Shown here: positions 44,006 to 53,058 of the stretch, one piece after another | Numbering within the stretch: the stretch's first letter is position 1 | Layout: every line of letters starts with the position of its first letter | NCBI GenBank assembly: GCA_005524015.1 | Contig: SULG01000001.1 | Location: 1 to 64,000 of the forward strand | Length of the DNA: 64,000 nt | From: Candidatus Jettenia ecosi | GTDB lineage: Bacteria; Planctomycetota; Brocadiia; Brocadiales; Brocadiaceae | Direction: 5' to 3' | The notes under the pieces: model-generated | What the model was told of the DNA's origin: nothing | Databases searched by the model: none | Seen by the model: the letters and a program-made list of their open reading frames with translations, nothing else | Position numbers and translations under genes: made by a program

Positions 44006-45057
44006 GGCACCTCCTTGTGTCGTTCATGTAAAGGTATTGTATCATCATGCTTCTTTGGGATCGGCGTCAGGAGGTTTTGTAGCCAGTTTGGCCAAACAGC
44101 GGATTCATCCACCTTGACATACCCGACACCCCGGACGCCCGTCTTGATGTACTCGACGTAAGAGGTGACCAGATCTTCAGGCAACTGGATCTTGACGCGG
44201 AACATTAGCTTGTCACGCTCGCTGCGTGTCTCGACCTGTTTGGGGGTAAACTGTGCTTCCGGGGATACAAAGCTAACGTATCCGGCAGCTGCCCGGCCGG
44301 GAATATGGTCAAGGGTAATCCGTCCTTCGGCGCCAATCTTCACTTTGGCGGCCTGTTGTGAGGGAAGAAATATCTCCATATAGATGTCTTTCAGATTCAC
44401 TAACGTCAGTGCTTCCCCGCCGGGAGATAAGACCTCACCAACTTCAGCCAGGCGATAAAGCACTCTTCCGCGGACCGGGGACTTGAGCGTTGCATCGTCG
44501 ATGCGGGTCTGGATTATCGCTACTTTTGCCTGTGCGACTTTGATCTCTTGTTTGGCGGTTTGCAGCCTCGCTTCCTCTTCCGCGAGTGCGGCCGTGGTTG
44601 TTTGCAATGCCGTCTTGCGGACATCGTACTCCCTCTGTGAGCCGGAGCGTTCTTCGACAAGTCTTTTGACGCGTTCGACCTCAATCCTGGCAAGTTCTAT
44701 CTCACCTTTTTGCCTGACGATGGCGGCGTTGGCGATCGCCAGGCGTTCCTGCGTGGCTGCGACGTTTGCCCTGGCTTCGGCCAGCTCGGCATCCAATGTT
44801 ATGGTGTCCAGCTTTACCAGCACCTGGCCCTTCTTGACAAGATCGCCTTCATCGACGAGAATTTCCTTGACCCTGAGTGGTTCTTTGGCGGCTACGTCGA
44901 CCAGTTTACTCTCGATTCGGCCATTACCCGAGGCAATCCCCTCCGGCAATGCGAACTTCCTGGCCTTCCAATACTGATAGCCGAAGAACACAGCACCTGC
45001 GACAGCGACTACCGGAAGAATCCACATCAGAGACTTTTTGGAGATAATTTTGGACAT
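44002..45057 (-). CDS. HlyD-family periplasmic adaptor (YhiI-like)
   Basis: A 351-residue membrane-fusion protein linking an inner-membrane ABC pump to the outer-membrane duct. I chose ATG 45057 as start because AGGAGCCTCCT is placed directly upstream; the frame is open to 45123, but that would add an unlikely hydrophilic stretch before the membrane helix (LMWILPVVAVAGAVFFGYQY). A lipoyl half-motif (VKEILVDEGDLVKKGQVLVK), a long coiled-coil hairpin (about 95-190), the second half (ATLKSPVRGRVLYRLAEVGE) and the beta-barrel region (IYMEIFLPSQQAAKVKIGAE) follow in family order. Confidence 0.92.
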   Translation of the reverse strand: MSKIISKKSLMWILPVVAVAGAVFFGYQYWKARKFALPEGIASGNGRIESKLVDVAAKEPLRVKEILVDEGDLVKKGQVLVKLDTITLDAELAEARANVAATQERLAIANAAIVRQKGEIELARIEVERVKRLVEERSGSQREYDVRKTALQTTTAALAEEEARLQTAKQEIKVAQAKVAIIQTRIDDATLKSPVRGRVLYRLAEVGEVLSPGGEALTLVNLKDIYMEIFLPSQQAAKVKIGAEGRITLDHIPGRAAAGYVSFVSPEAQFTPKQVETRSERDKLMFRVKIQLPEDLVTSYVEYIKTGVRGVGYVKVDESAVWPNWLQNLLTPIPKKHDDTIPLHERHKEVP

Positions 45058-45191
45058 AGGAGGCTCCTTTGATTTCACTGTTACGTTTTTTTCTTTTATA
45101 GCTATACAATCAATTTCCGGCAAGCGAATTTAGTCCAACATTCTCTTGCTCGCCAGCACATATTTGCCGTTCTTACATGCCAGGCAATACA

Positions 45192-46583
45192 TCACACATC
45201 AATGATATCTCTCTGTCCGGGCAACAGAGTCCTGAGTTTATATTGCTTTTTGATATGTTGAGCCAGCGCCTGACGTTGCCTGTCTTCACCATGCGTCAAC
45301 ACCATCATCGGCTTACTGGCCGCAATCGCATCAACCCAGGCAAGCAAATCAGTCTGACCGGCATGAGCGCTGAAACCGCCTAAGGTGTGAACTTTCGCTT
45401 TGACGGCGACCTTCTCACCGAAAATATTCACCTGTTTTGCCCCTTCTAATAATAAGTGTCCCAGCGAATTGCGTGCCTGATAGCCAACCATGAGAACACA
45501 TGTTTCCGGCTTCCAGAGATTTTGTCTAAAATGATGCAAGATACGTCCGGCATTACACATGCCAGCGCCGGCCATCACAAGGCATGGACCGGGGCATTGG
45601 TTGATTGTCTTGGATTGTTCCGCGGTAACGCAGGGCGTGAGCGTTTTCAGATCTTCTCGCAACGGTTTTTCCCGTATGTATTTGAGTATCGCATCATCAA
45701 ACAATTCTAAATGCTGGGTATAAATGGATGTTGCCTCAATAGCCATGGGGCTGTCCAGAAAAAGAGGAAATGGTTTGACCATTTTTTTGCGGAACATCAG
45801 GCTTAATAGTGCAATAAGCAGTTGCGCACGGCCTATCGCAAATGTTGGTATCAGTATTTTGCCATGGTTATCGACTGCCGTCTTGACGATTTCCACAAAT
45901 TCATCTACGGTATCGCGAAACGGACGATGGTCGCGGTCACCATAGGTGGATTCAAGAAACACGATGTCGGCCGTGTGAAAAGGCTCAAACTTTCGTAACA
46001 TAGGCACGCCTTTCGGTCCGAGGTCACCGGAGAACACGATCCTCTTTTGTCGGCCGTCTTCATCGACCGTCAATTGGATACTGGCAGAGCCAAGCATGTG
46101 TCCGGCCTCCGCAAAACATGCCTGCACACCCGGAGCAATCGTCACCAGGTGCTCATAAGGTACCGTTTTGAATGTTCTTATGATCGACTCTACATCATCA
46201 GATGTATAGAGTAGTTCACGCGGGGGCTCACCTCCGCGCATACGCTTGCGGTTTTGCCGTTCACAATCCTGCTCCTGTATCCTGACGGCATCACGCAAGA
46301 TAAGACTGGCCATTTCATGGGTAGCCTGGGTCAAGAAAACAGGACCTTGATAACCAAGTTTGGCCAATAGCGGCAAACGGCCTGTATGATCAAGATGGCC
46401 GTGCGTAATGACAACGGCGTCAAGCCTGGATTGTGCCTTAGTTGGTGGACGGTTCTTGGCTTCCGTTGCCTTACCACCCTGAAAAAGGCCACAATCCACC
46501 AGTACGCGGGCTTTTTTCGTTTGAACCATGTAAGCTGAACCGGTAACTTCTCCACCGGCAGCGCCGATAACAGTAATCTTCAT
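45192..46583 (-). CDS. beta-CASP metallo-beta-lactamase-fold RNA hydrolase
   Basis: A 463-residue MBL-fold protein of the beta-CASP/Ysh1-like group, predicted to cleave RNA (endo- or 5' exonuclease). Zn-binding motif 2 is VVITHGHLDHTGRLPLL. The later ligands are in CFAEAGHMLGSASIQL and IVFSGDLGPKG; the beta-CASP insert includes IPTFAIGRAQLLIALL, and motifs near the end are VKAKVHTLGGFSAHAGQTDL and VLTHGEDRQRQALAQHIKKQ. The length is normal. It is 134 bp before the HlyD gene on the same strand and may be separate from the exporter. GAAAGGAG precedes ATG. Confidence 0.93.
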   Translation of the reverse strand: MKITVIGAAGGEVTGSAYMVQTKKARVLVDCGLFQGGKATEAKNRPPTKAQSRLDAVVITHGHLDHTGRLPLLAKLGYQGPVFLTQATHEMASLILRDAVRIQEQDCERQNRKRMRGGEPPRELLYTSDDVESIIRTFKTVPYEHLVTIAPGVQACFAEAGHMLGSASIQLTVDEDGRQKRIVFSGDLGPKGVPMLRKFEPFHTADIVFLESTYGDRDHRPFRDTVDEFVEIVKTAVDNHGKILIPTFAIGRAQLLIALLSLMFRKKMVKPFPLFLDSPMAIEATSIYTQHLELFDDAILKYIREKPLREDLKTLTPCVTAEQSKTINQCPGPCLVMAGAGMCNAGRILHHFRQNLWKPETCVLMVGYQARNSLGHLLLEGAKQVNIFGEKVAVKAKVHTLGGFSAHAGQTDLLAWVDAIAASKPMMVLTHGEDRQRQALAQHIKKQYKLRTLLPGQRDIIDV

Positions 46584-46835
46584 AAACTCCTTTCTTTCAG
46601 AGAATCTGAGTATTCCTGCATTAATGGTAACGATTTAGTTTTTTGAAAAATAGGGGAGGAACATTTGCCAGTTTTGGTATGAACGTATTTGTGCCAATTA
46701 TCGCAAATGCTTCGTCCCTACATTGCATGGCAATCATCGCTATTATTGTTACATTAATTTAATCCTCTAACTTTAGCATTGTTTCTACCTCATAGTTGGG
46801 TTTACGCCTTTTGTGCTACCCAAGAATGTTTACTG
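46584..46835. other. intergenic stretch before composite repeat R5
   Basis: No gene and no clear structure seen. It is part of the upstream region of the MBL gene, so its promoter should be here or in the adjacent repeat. Confidence 0.35.
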
Positions 46836-47153
46836 CTATAGTGATCAATCTTTACCATAGAGACAGGTTTCAAACCTGTCTCTTGTCTCTACACCTGAAA
46901 CGCTCGGAGAGGCACAAGATTTTGCAATGGTAGAGACGCAAGATTTTGCGTCTCTACTCAATCCCGTAGGGATGTCATGATTATAGCAAAAAACAGAGAT
47001 AGAGATATTTAACCCCGAAGGGGTGACATAGGACATCTGCGTTGAGATGTCATCCCTTTGGGATTTGATGGTTAGGGTATATTTTATCTACAATCATTTC
47101 ACCCCTTCGGGGTTAGATGCGGTATGTTCGGTTTCATACAGAGGATACTATAA
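46836..47153 (+). repeat. composite repeat element, copy R5 (most complete)
   Basis: A 318-bp copy bounded by CTATAGTGATCAATC and GAGGATACTATA. It has, in order, GACAGGTTTCAAACCTGTC, GAGACGCAAGATTTTGCGTC, ATCCCGTAGGGATGTCATGA, CCCCGAAGGGGTGACATAGG, TCATCCCTTTGGGATTTGA, CACCCCTTCGGGGTTAGATG and GGTATGTTCGGTTTCATACA. I use it as the reference for the family. It separates the MBL gene from fba. Confidence 0.83.
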
Positions 47154-47168
47154 TCTCTAAAAAGGCCT

Positions 47169-48119
47169 TTAACAGCACTCCGATGCTTTTCCTGCACAAC
47201 CCAAAACAGAGAGTTTATGCTTTACCATACCCTTGATAGCTTCTCTGGCCGGCCCAAGATACTTACGGGGATCGAACTCGCCGGGTTTTTCGGCAAAAAC
47301 CTGCCGTATGCTGGCAGTCATCGCCATACGCAGGTCTGTATCGATATTGACCTTACAGACGGCCATTTTTGCCGCCCTGGAGATAGCGCTCTCGGGCACA
47401 CCCATCGCATCAGGCATTTTACCGCCGTACTTGTTGATCAATTCCTTAAACTCAGGGAGGACGCTGCTTGCCCCGTGCATCACCAGCGGGAAACCGGGAA
47501 GTTTTTTGCCAACAGCCTCAATTACATCAAAAGCGATTTTCGGTTCGGTTTTGAACTTGTACGCGCCGTGACTGGTACCACAGGCAATGGCAAGCGAATC
47601 GCAGCCGGTCTTTTCAACAAATTCGACAACCTGGTTTGGGTCGGTCAGGTGCTTTAATACATCATCAGCGCTTATGCCGACAACATGCTCTTCAATACCG
47701 CCGAGTTGACCTAATTCTGCCTCAACGGCCACTCCACGGGCGTGGGCATATTCAACGACTTTTTTGGTAAGTCTGACATTTTCCTCAAAAGGAAAATGGG
47801 AGGCGTCAATCATGACGGAAGTATAACCGTCATCAACACACTGCTTGCAAAGTTCAAAGGTATCACCGTGGTCAAGGTGTATGCAGACAGGAATATCAGG
47901 ATTTTCCTTCACAGCGATATCAATAATAGCCCTCAGATAACTTATGCTGGCGTATTCACGCGCCCCTTTTGAAATCTGGAGAATAACAGGCGCCTTTTCT
48001 TCCCGAACGGCTGCTATGATGCCCTGAATAATCTCCATATTGTTGACATTGAACGCACCAATGGCGTAACCGTTCTTGTAGGCCATCTGAAACATTTTCT
48101 TTGATGAAACAAGCGCCAT
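47169..48119 (-). CDS. fba: class II fructose-1,6-bisphosphate aldolase
   Basis: A 316-residue Zn-dependent aldolase cleaving fructose-1,6-bisphosphate to two triose phosphates. N-terminal YAIGAFNVNNMEIIQGIIAA, metal-binding IPVCIHLDHGDTFELCKQCV, the EAELGQLGG segment, LAIACGTSHGAYKF and the Zn ligand region LVMHGASSVLPEFKELINKY are all present. The length is typical of the short class IIA form. The ribosome-binding site is GGAAAGGAG. It is last in the minus-strand run glgP-pgi-fba, 56 bp after pgi. Confidence 0.95.
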   Translation of the reverse strand: MALVSSKKMFQMAYKNGYAIGAFNVNNMEIIQGIIAAVREEKAPVILQISKGAREYASISYLRAIIDIAVKENPDIPVCIHLDHGDTFELCKQCVDDGYTSVMIDASHFPFEENVRLTKKVVEYAHARGVAVEAELGQLGGIEEHVVGISADDVLKHLTDPNQVVEFVEKTGCDSLAIACGTSHGAYKFKTEPKIAFDVIEAVGKKLPGFPLVMHGASSVLPEFKELINKYGGKMPDAMGVPESAISRAAKMAVCKVNIDTDLRMAMTASIRQVFAEKPGEFDPRKYLGPAREAIKGMVKHKLSVLGCAGKASECC

Positions 48120-48175
48120 AGAAACTCCTTTCCGTAAACCTTTCTCTTACCAGCATTCCACCTTCCCGCTACCGG

Positions 48176-49813
48176 TCATGATTTGCTCCTGCGATAGCGA
48201 CGTATCAAATTGTTTGTCGAACTGTCGTGTTCAGGCTCAGACTCTGATTTGTCCTCAAGTTTGGGGATGATGCGTTGTGCCAGCACCTTGCCCAGTTCGA
48301 CACCCCACTGGTCGAACGAGTCAACCTGCCAGATAACACCCTGTGTGAAGACACAATGCTCATAGAGGGCAACGAGTTTGCCGAGTATTTCGGGTGTGAG
48401 CCGGTCTGCCATGATGATATTCGACGGCCGATTGCCCTCAAAAACCCGGTGCGGTACGAGCCAGTCCGGTGTTCCCTCGGCCTTTACCTGTTCGGCCGTC
48501 TTGCCAAAGGCCAGCGCCTCGGCCTGAGCAAAAATATTCGCTATTAACATATCGTGGTGACTGCCAAGAGGGTTGAGCGATGTATCGAATGCTATGAAAT
48601 CACAGGGAATGAGCCGTGTCCCCTGATGAATTAACTGATAGAAAGAGTGCTGGCCGTTAGTGCCCGGTTCTCCCCAGTAGATCGGGCTGGTCTGATAGTC
48701 AACCTTGTTTCCATCGAGCGTAATATATTTACCATTACTCTCCATAGTTAATTGCTGAAGATATGCCGGAAAACGTTTGAGGTACTGCTCGTAAGGCAAA
48801 ACTGCAATGGTATGAGTATCAAAAAAATCGATATACCAGATAGTCAGCAAAGCCATAAGCACAGGCAGGTTGCGGTCAAACGGAGTGTTACGAAAATGCT
48901 CATCCATCTGATGGAATCCGTCCAGCATCGCGCTGAAGTTTTCCGGACCGATAGCAAGCATCGTCGAAAGGCCGATCGCGGAGTCCATCGAATACCGCCC
49001 GCCGACCCAATCCCAGAATCCGAACATATTAGCCGTATCGATGCCAAACTTTGCCACTTCGGCCTCGTTCGTCGAAACAGCGACAAAGTGCTTCGCTACG
49101 GACTTTTCATCGCCGCCAAGCCCTTTCAGCAACCACACACGGGCGGTGTGGGCATTCGCCATGGTTTCTAATGTAGTAAATGTTTTTGAAGAGACGATAA
49201 AGAGTGTCTGCTCAGGATTGAGGTCCTGGACTGCTTCCGCGAAATCAGTGCCGTCGATGTTGGAGACAAACCGGAACGTCATGCGGCGGTCGCTGTAGTG
49301 CCTGAGCGCCTCGTAGGCCATTACCGGCCCAAGGTCAGAACCTCCGATGCCGATATTGATAATATTGCGTATGGATTTGCCCGTATGGCCTTTCCATATA
49401 CCTTGCCGGACGCGGTTGGAAAAGTCAGCCATCTTGTCGAGTACAGCGTGGACTTGCGTTACCACGTTCTTGCCATCTACGAGAATAGACGACCCTCGTG
49501 GGGCCCGCAGTGCCACATGCAAAACGGCCCGGTTCTCCGTGATATTTATCTTCTCCCCGTGAAACATAGCGTCGATTCGCTCTCGCAGATCGGATTCCTC
49601 AGCCAATTGAACAAGGAGTTTGAGGGTTTCATCGGTAATGCGATTTTTCGAATAATCTAAGTAAATGCCTGCTGCTTCGGCAGTCATACGCTCGCCGCGT
49701 TTAGGGTCATCGGCGAAAAGCGTGCGAAGATGCAATGGTTGAAGTTTTTTGTAGTGTGCGTCAAGGGCTTTCCATGCTGTACGTTGAGTGAGCGGTTTAC
49801 TGTGTGCTGTCAT
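48176..49813 (-). CDS. pgi: glucose-6-phosphate isomerase
   Basis: A 545-residue Pgi interconverting glucose-6-phosphate and fructose-6-phosphate. Signatures: [60 protein letters not shown] (PGI motif), [20 protein letters not shown] with the catalytic His, and [20 protein letters not shown]. The length matches the classical enzyme of about 550 residues, with an extra charged tail ([20 protein letters not shown]). It links glycogen-derived hexose phosphate to the aldolase and phosphoketolase encoded alongside. GC-richer codons than the left half of the window. Confidence 0.96.
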   Translation of the reverse strand: MTAHSKPLTQRTAWKALDAHYKKLQPLHLRTLFADDPKRGERMTAEAAGIYLDYSKNRITDETLKLLVQLAEESDLRERIDAMFHGEKINITENRAVLHVALRAPRGSSILVDGKNVVTQVHAVLDKMADFSNRVRQGIWKGHTGKSIRNIINIGIGGSDLGPVMAYEALRHYSDRRMTFRFVSNIDGTDFAEAVQDLNPEQTLFIVSSKTFTTLETMANAHTARVWLLKGLGGDEKSVAKHFVAVSTNEAEVAKFGIDTANMFGFWDWVGGRYSMDSAIGLSTMLAIGPENFSAMLDGFHQMDEHFRNTPFDRNLPVLMALLTIWYIDFFDTHTIAVLPYEQYLKRFPAYLQQLTMESNGKYITLDGNKVDYQTSPIYWGEPGTNGQHSFYQLIHQGTRLIPCDFIAFDTSLNPLGSHHDMLIANIFAQAEALAFGKTAEQVKAEGTPDWLVPHRVFEGNRPSNIIMADRLTPEILGKLVALYEHCVFTQGVIWQVDSFDQWGVELGKVLAQRIIPKLEDKSESEPEHDSSTNNLIRRYRRSKS

Positions 49814-49903
49814 ATCATTTCCTGTTTGTTTTTTATGTTCTGTTTCAATGGGATTCCCAACGCAATAAAATCTTATCTTTTTATTAAGTATTTATTCTTT
49901 GAC

Positions 49904-52417
49904 CTACGGTACAGGGCACGGTTTCGCTTTCCAGATATCGGCAGCATACTCTGCAATCGTGCGATCACTTGAAAATTTTCCTGAACCGGCCACATTCAGA
50001 ATAGCCTTGCGTGCCCATCCATGCTGGTCTGCATACAAATCGCATACCCGCTGATCAGCCTCAAGATAGGACTTAATGTCCGCCAAATGCATATAATGAT
50101 CACCCCGATTCAAAAGGGTATCGCGCAGAGGCGCAAAAACTCCCGGCTCATATCGGCTGAAATGGTCAGAAAATATCAAGTCCAATGCCGCGTGCGTTTC
50201 TGCATCGTTATTATAGTGCCAGTGCGGGTCGTACCAGCTGCGGTTGCCAGCTACCTGTTGAGCAGTCAGTCCAAACAGGAAAAAGTTTTCCTCGCCCGCT
50301 TCCGATGCCATTTCAATAGTCGCGCCGTCGCGAGTGCCGATTGTCAGCGCGCCGTTCATCATAAACTTCATGTTGCTCGTGCCGCTGGCTTCATAGCCTG
50401 CCGTTGAGATTTGGTTTGAAACGTCACTGGCAGGTATAAGTCGCTCTGCAAGTGAAACACAATATTCCGGCAGGAACAGGACTTTGAGCCGGCCACGCAT
50501 TGCAGGGTCTCCATCGATGGTGCCGGCAAGGTTGTTAATGAACTTGATAATGACCTTTGCCAGGTGGTAGGCAGGCGCCGCTTTGCCGGCGAAGAAAAAC
50601 GTTCGCGGTTCCATGTCCAAACCAGGGTTTGTGCGCAGCCTGTTATAGAGCACCACAATGCGCAGCGCATTGAGCAATTGCCGTTTGTATTCATGGATAC
50701 GCTTGACCTGGCAATCAAAGATGCTGTCCGGGTCCACCGTCTGACCACAGTTCAATTTGAGCCAGTTGGCAAACTGCACCTTGGCAGTGCGTTTGGCCTT
50801 GCGGAATGCATCGCAAAACCCCTTGTCATCTGCAAGCGGTCTTAATCTGGTCAGTTGATTAAGGTCAGTGGTCCATCCGTTACCGATAGCCCTGGTAATT
50901 GTATTAGCAAGCACCGGATTTGCCAGCAACAGCCATCTCCGCGGTGTAACGCCGTTGGTTTTATTATTGAAACGTTCCGGGAACATTTCGGCAAAGTCCT
51001 TGACCGTCATGGTGCGTAAAAGCCCGGAGTGAATCGCGGCCACACCGTTGGTGCTATGCGAGCCGACTATGGCAAGATTGGCCATGCGAATTTTGCGCAC
51101 CGGTCCTTCCTCGACAATACTCATACGGGTGACACGTCTCTCATCGCCGGCATAGTGAGTGCGAACATCATCGAGCAGGCGGCGATTTATTTCGAGAATG
51201 ATTTCTAACAGACGAGGGATCATCTTTTCAAACCACACGAGTGGCCATTTTTCAAGGGCTTCCGGTAACAGCGTATGATTTGTATATGCCAAAGTCTTTT
51301 GGGTGATATTCCACGCCTGATCCCATCCGAGATGCGCTTCATCAAGCAGGATGCGCATCAGTTCAGGTACCGCCATCGAGGGGTGCGTGTCGTTCAGTTG
51401 CAGGGCAGCTTTCTCAGGAAGCGTATTCCAATCGGCATTGCTGCGCTGGAACCGGCGCACAAGATCGGCCAGCGAGCAGGCAACAAGAAAATACTCCTGT
51501 ATAAAGCGCAATCCCTGTCCCATACTGGTGGTGTCGTCGGGATAGAGTACCCGCGTGAGTGATTCGGCCGTCAGCGTCTCAGCCAGGGCGCCGACAAAGT
51601 CACCACTGCTGAATCTTTGAAAATCGAAGTAATCAGGAGCGGCAGCGGCCCAAAGCCGCAGCGTATTAATCGTCTTGCCGCCATACCCTGCTACGGGGCG
51701 GTCAAACGGGATACCGAGCAGACTGGAAGGCTGGCCGGCAATAGCACGCAGCGAACCGCCGTGTATCTCAAATGAGCAGTTCAGTTTGACCTCAACCATA
51801 TCCTGCAGCCGGACGACTTCCCATGGATCGGACCGGCGAAGCCAGTTGTCCGGCTGTTCGTACTGCCAGCCATCCTTAATAGACTGCTTGAAGATGCCGT
51901 ACTCATAACGAAGGCCGTAGCCCATGGCCGGCAGCTGCATCGTGGCCATCGAATCAAGGAAACACGCCGCCAGACGTCCAAGACCTCCGTTACCCAAACC
52001 AGCATCAGGTTCCTGTTCGAGCAACCCGATTAGATCAATATGGTTCTCCTCAACGGCTTGTTTGGCAAGATCATCGAGCAGAAGATTCGTAACATTGTTG
52101 GCCAGAGAACGGCCAATGAGAAACTCCATGGAAAGATAATAAATGCGCTTCGGATTCACACGATTATACGTATCCTCCGTGTGTATCCATCGCTGCGAAA
52201 GGACATCCCGCACCGAACGGGCAAATGCTTCAAAACGCTCACGTGCGCCGGCCACTTTCAGATCGGTAACGTTGTCAAAAATGAGGTGCCGTTCGTAAAA
52301 TCCGTCAGCCGTCCCGGTAAACTGAATCTGCCCACACCCATATTGTTTGAGGAGTTCCTGTTTAGTAACCTGTCCCGCCGATGCCACGGTAGACGCTCTC
52401 ATATTTTTTGCACTCAT
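49904..52417 (-). CDS. glgP: glycogen phosphorylase
   Basis: An 837-residue glycogen/starch phosphorylase (GT35) releasing glucose-1-phosphate. The PLP-binding segment EASGTSNMKFMMNGALTIGT is intact, and family motifs are seen in order: YYLSMEFLIGRSLANNVTNL, QEPDAGLGNGGLGRLAACFL, LQLNDTHPSMAVPELMRILL, TNGVTPRRWLLLANP, and VKRIHEYKRQLLNALRIVVL. The length is normal. Its leader (52418-53058) is filled with an 83-bp palindrome 20 bp upstream of the start, a hairpin cluster and a MITE, which may influence its expression. Confidence 0.96.
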   Translation of the reverse strand: MSAKNMRASTVASAGQVTKQELLKQYGCGQIQFTGTADGFYERHLIFDNVTDLKVAGARERFEAFARSVRDVLSQRWIHTEDTYNRVNPKRIYYLSMEFLIGRSLANNVTNLLLDDLAKQAVEENHIDLIGLLEQEPDAGLGNGGLGRLAACFLDSMATMQLPAMGYGLRYEYGIFKQSIKDGWQYEQPDNWLRRSDPWEVVRLQDMVEVKLNCSFEIHGGSLRAIAGQPSSLLGIPFDRPVAGYGGKTINTLRLWAAAAPDYFDFQRFSSGDFVGALAETLTAESLTRVLYPDDTTSMGQGLRFIQEYFLVACSLADLVRRFQRSNADWNTLPEKAALQLNDTHPSMAVPELMRILLDEAHLGWDQAWNITQKTLAYTNHTLLPEALEKWPLVWFEKMIPRLLEIILEINRRLLDDVRTHYAGDERRVTRMSIVEEGPVRKIRMANLAIVGSHSTNGVAAIHSGLLRTMTVKDFAEMFPERFNNKTNGVTPRRWLLLANPVLANTITRAIGNGWTTDLNQLTRLRPLADDKGFCDAFRKAKRTAKVQFANWLKLNCGQTVDPDSIFDCQVKRIHEYKRQLLNALRIVVLYNRLRTNPGLDMEPRTFFFAGKAAPAYHLAKVIIKFINNLAGTIDGDPAMRGRLKVLFLPEYCVSLAERLIPASDVSNQISTAGYEASGTSNMKFMMNGALTIGTRDGATIEMASEAGEENFFLFGLTAQQVAGNRSWYDPHWHYNNDAETHAALDLIFSDHFSRYEPGVFAPLRDTLLNRGDHYMHLADIKSYLEADQRVCDLYADQHGWARKAILNVAGSGKFSSDRTIAEYAADIWKAKPCPVP

Positions 52418-52437
52418 ATCAACATCCTTCCCGAAGT

Positions 52438-52520
52438 TAAGTACCTGAACATAAATATTTGTATGCTGAAAACCCCTGTATACAAAGATACATGTACAAA
52501 AATTTGTGGTCAGGTACTTA
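52438..52520. repeat. 83-bp palindromic element (copy 2), just upstream of glgP
   Basis: Starts TAAGTACCTGAACATAAAT and ends ATTTGTGGTCAGGTACTTA, exactly 83 bp, nearly identical to 22355-22437. It sits 20 bp before the glgP start codon. Confidence 0.9.
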
Positions 52521-52627
52521 TCTAAAGATTGTCTAATATCTTTAGATAAGCTTTTGTCAATTGTAAATCAGACACTATTGGTTTGAACGCCCAAACAACA
52601 CCGTAATTATTTTCGCATGGTTTTTTT

Positions 52628-52810
52628 AATCCCGAAGGGATGTAATTATTATAGCATATCGATACGCAATTATTTTCTAACCCCGAAGGGGTGATATATT
52701 TTCATTATTGCCGTTGTATATCACCCCTTCGGGGTTAAATATTGTGTTACGGTCTTTACTATAATCATATCATCCCTTCGGGATTTTCTCTTCAGCCAAT
52801 GATTTTTAAC
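52628..52810. repeat. cluster of CCCGAAGGG hairpin segments
   Basis: Alternating short palindromes with CCCGAAGGGATGTAATTATT, CCCCGAAGGGGTGATATATT, TCACCCCTTCGGGGTTAAAT, ATCCCTTCGGGATTTT and CCCCGATGG. These are the same building blocks as the right half of the composite element, here without its boundaries. No gene. Confidence 0.75.
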
Positions 52811-52830
52811 CCCGATGGATTTTACTCTTA

Positions 52831-52931
52831 TACCAATTCGCTTTCACATATTAAAAGATAGCCCAATGGAATCCTGCCAGATATAGCATATATATTTCAT
52901 AATATATTTATTGTTTGAAAGCAAATTGGTA
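52831..52931. mobile_element. 101-bp IS630-derived MITE (copy 2)
   Basis: The left end TACCAATTCGCTTTCACAT matches the right end of the IS630 at 5736 (reverse complement) over more than 40 bp including GTGGAATCC-like bases. The right end (inverse TACCAATTTGCTTTCAAAC) matches the IS left end. TA is at both boundaries, and the length is identical to the copy at 36563. Confidence 0.88.
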
Positions 52932-52934
52932 TTA

Positions 52935-53017
52935 TAAGTACCGGGACATAAATTTTTGCATACTGAAAACCCTTGTATACAAAGATACAGGTACAAAAAT
53001 TTGTGGTCAGGTACTTA
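52935..53017. repeat. 83-bp palindromic element (copy 3)
   Basis: Starts TAAGTACCGGGACATAAAT and ends ATTTGTGGTCAGGTACTTA. Same 83-bp length as the others, more diverged at the left arm. It lies only 3 bp from the MITE and just after the 3' end of the mutase-like gene. Confidence 0.87.
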
Positions 53018-53058
53018 CCTTCTTTTTGTTTACCCCTGGATACTCTCAATCGGATCTG

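Noticed and set aside
52628-52810. possible CRISPR array because of regularly recurring CCCGAAGGG units
   Set aside because: Units are palindromes in both orientations with irregular spacing and no unique spacers; no cas genes.
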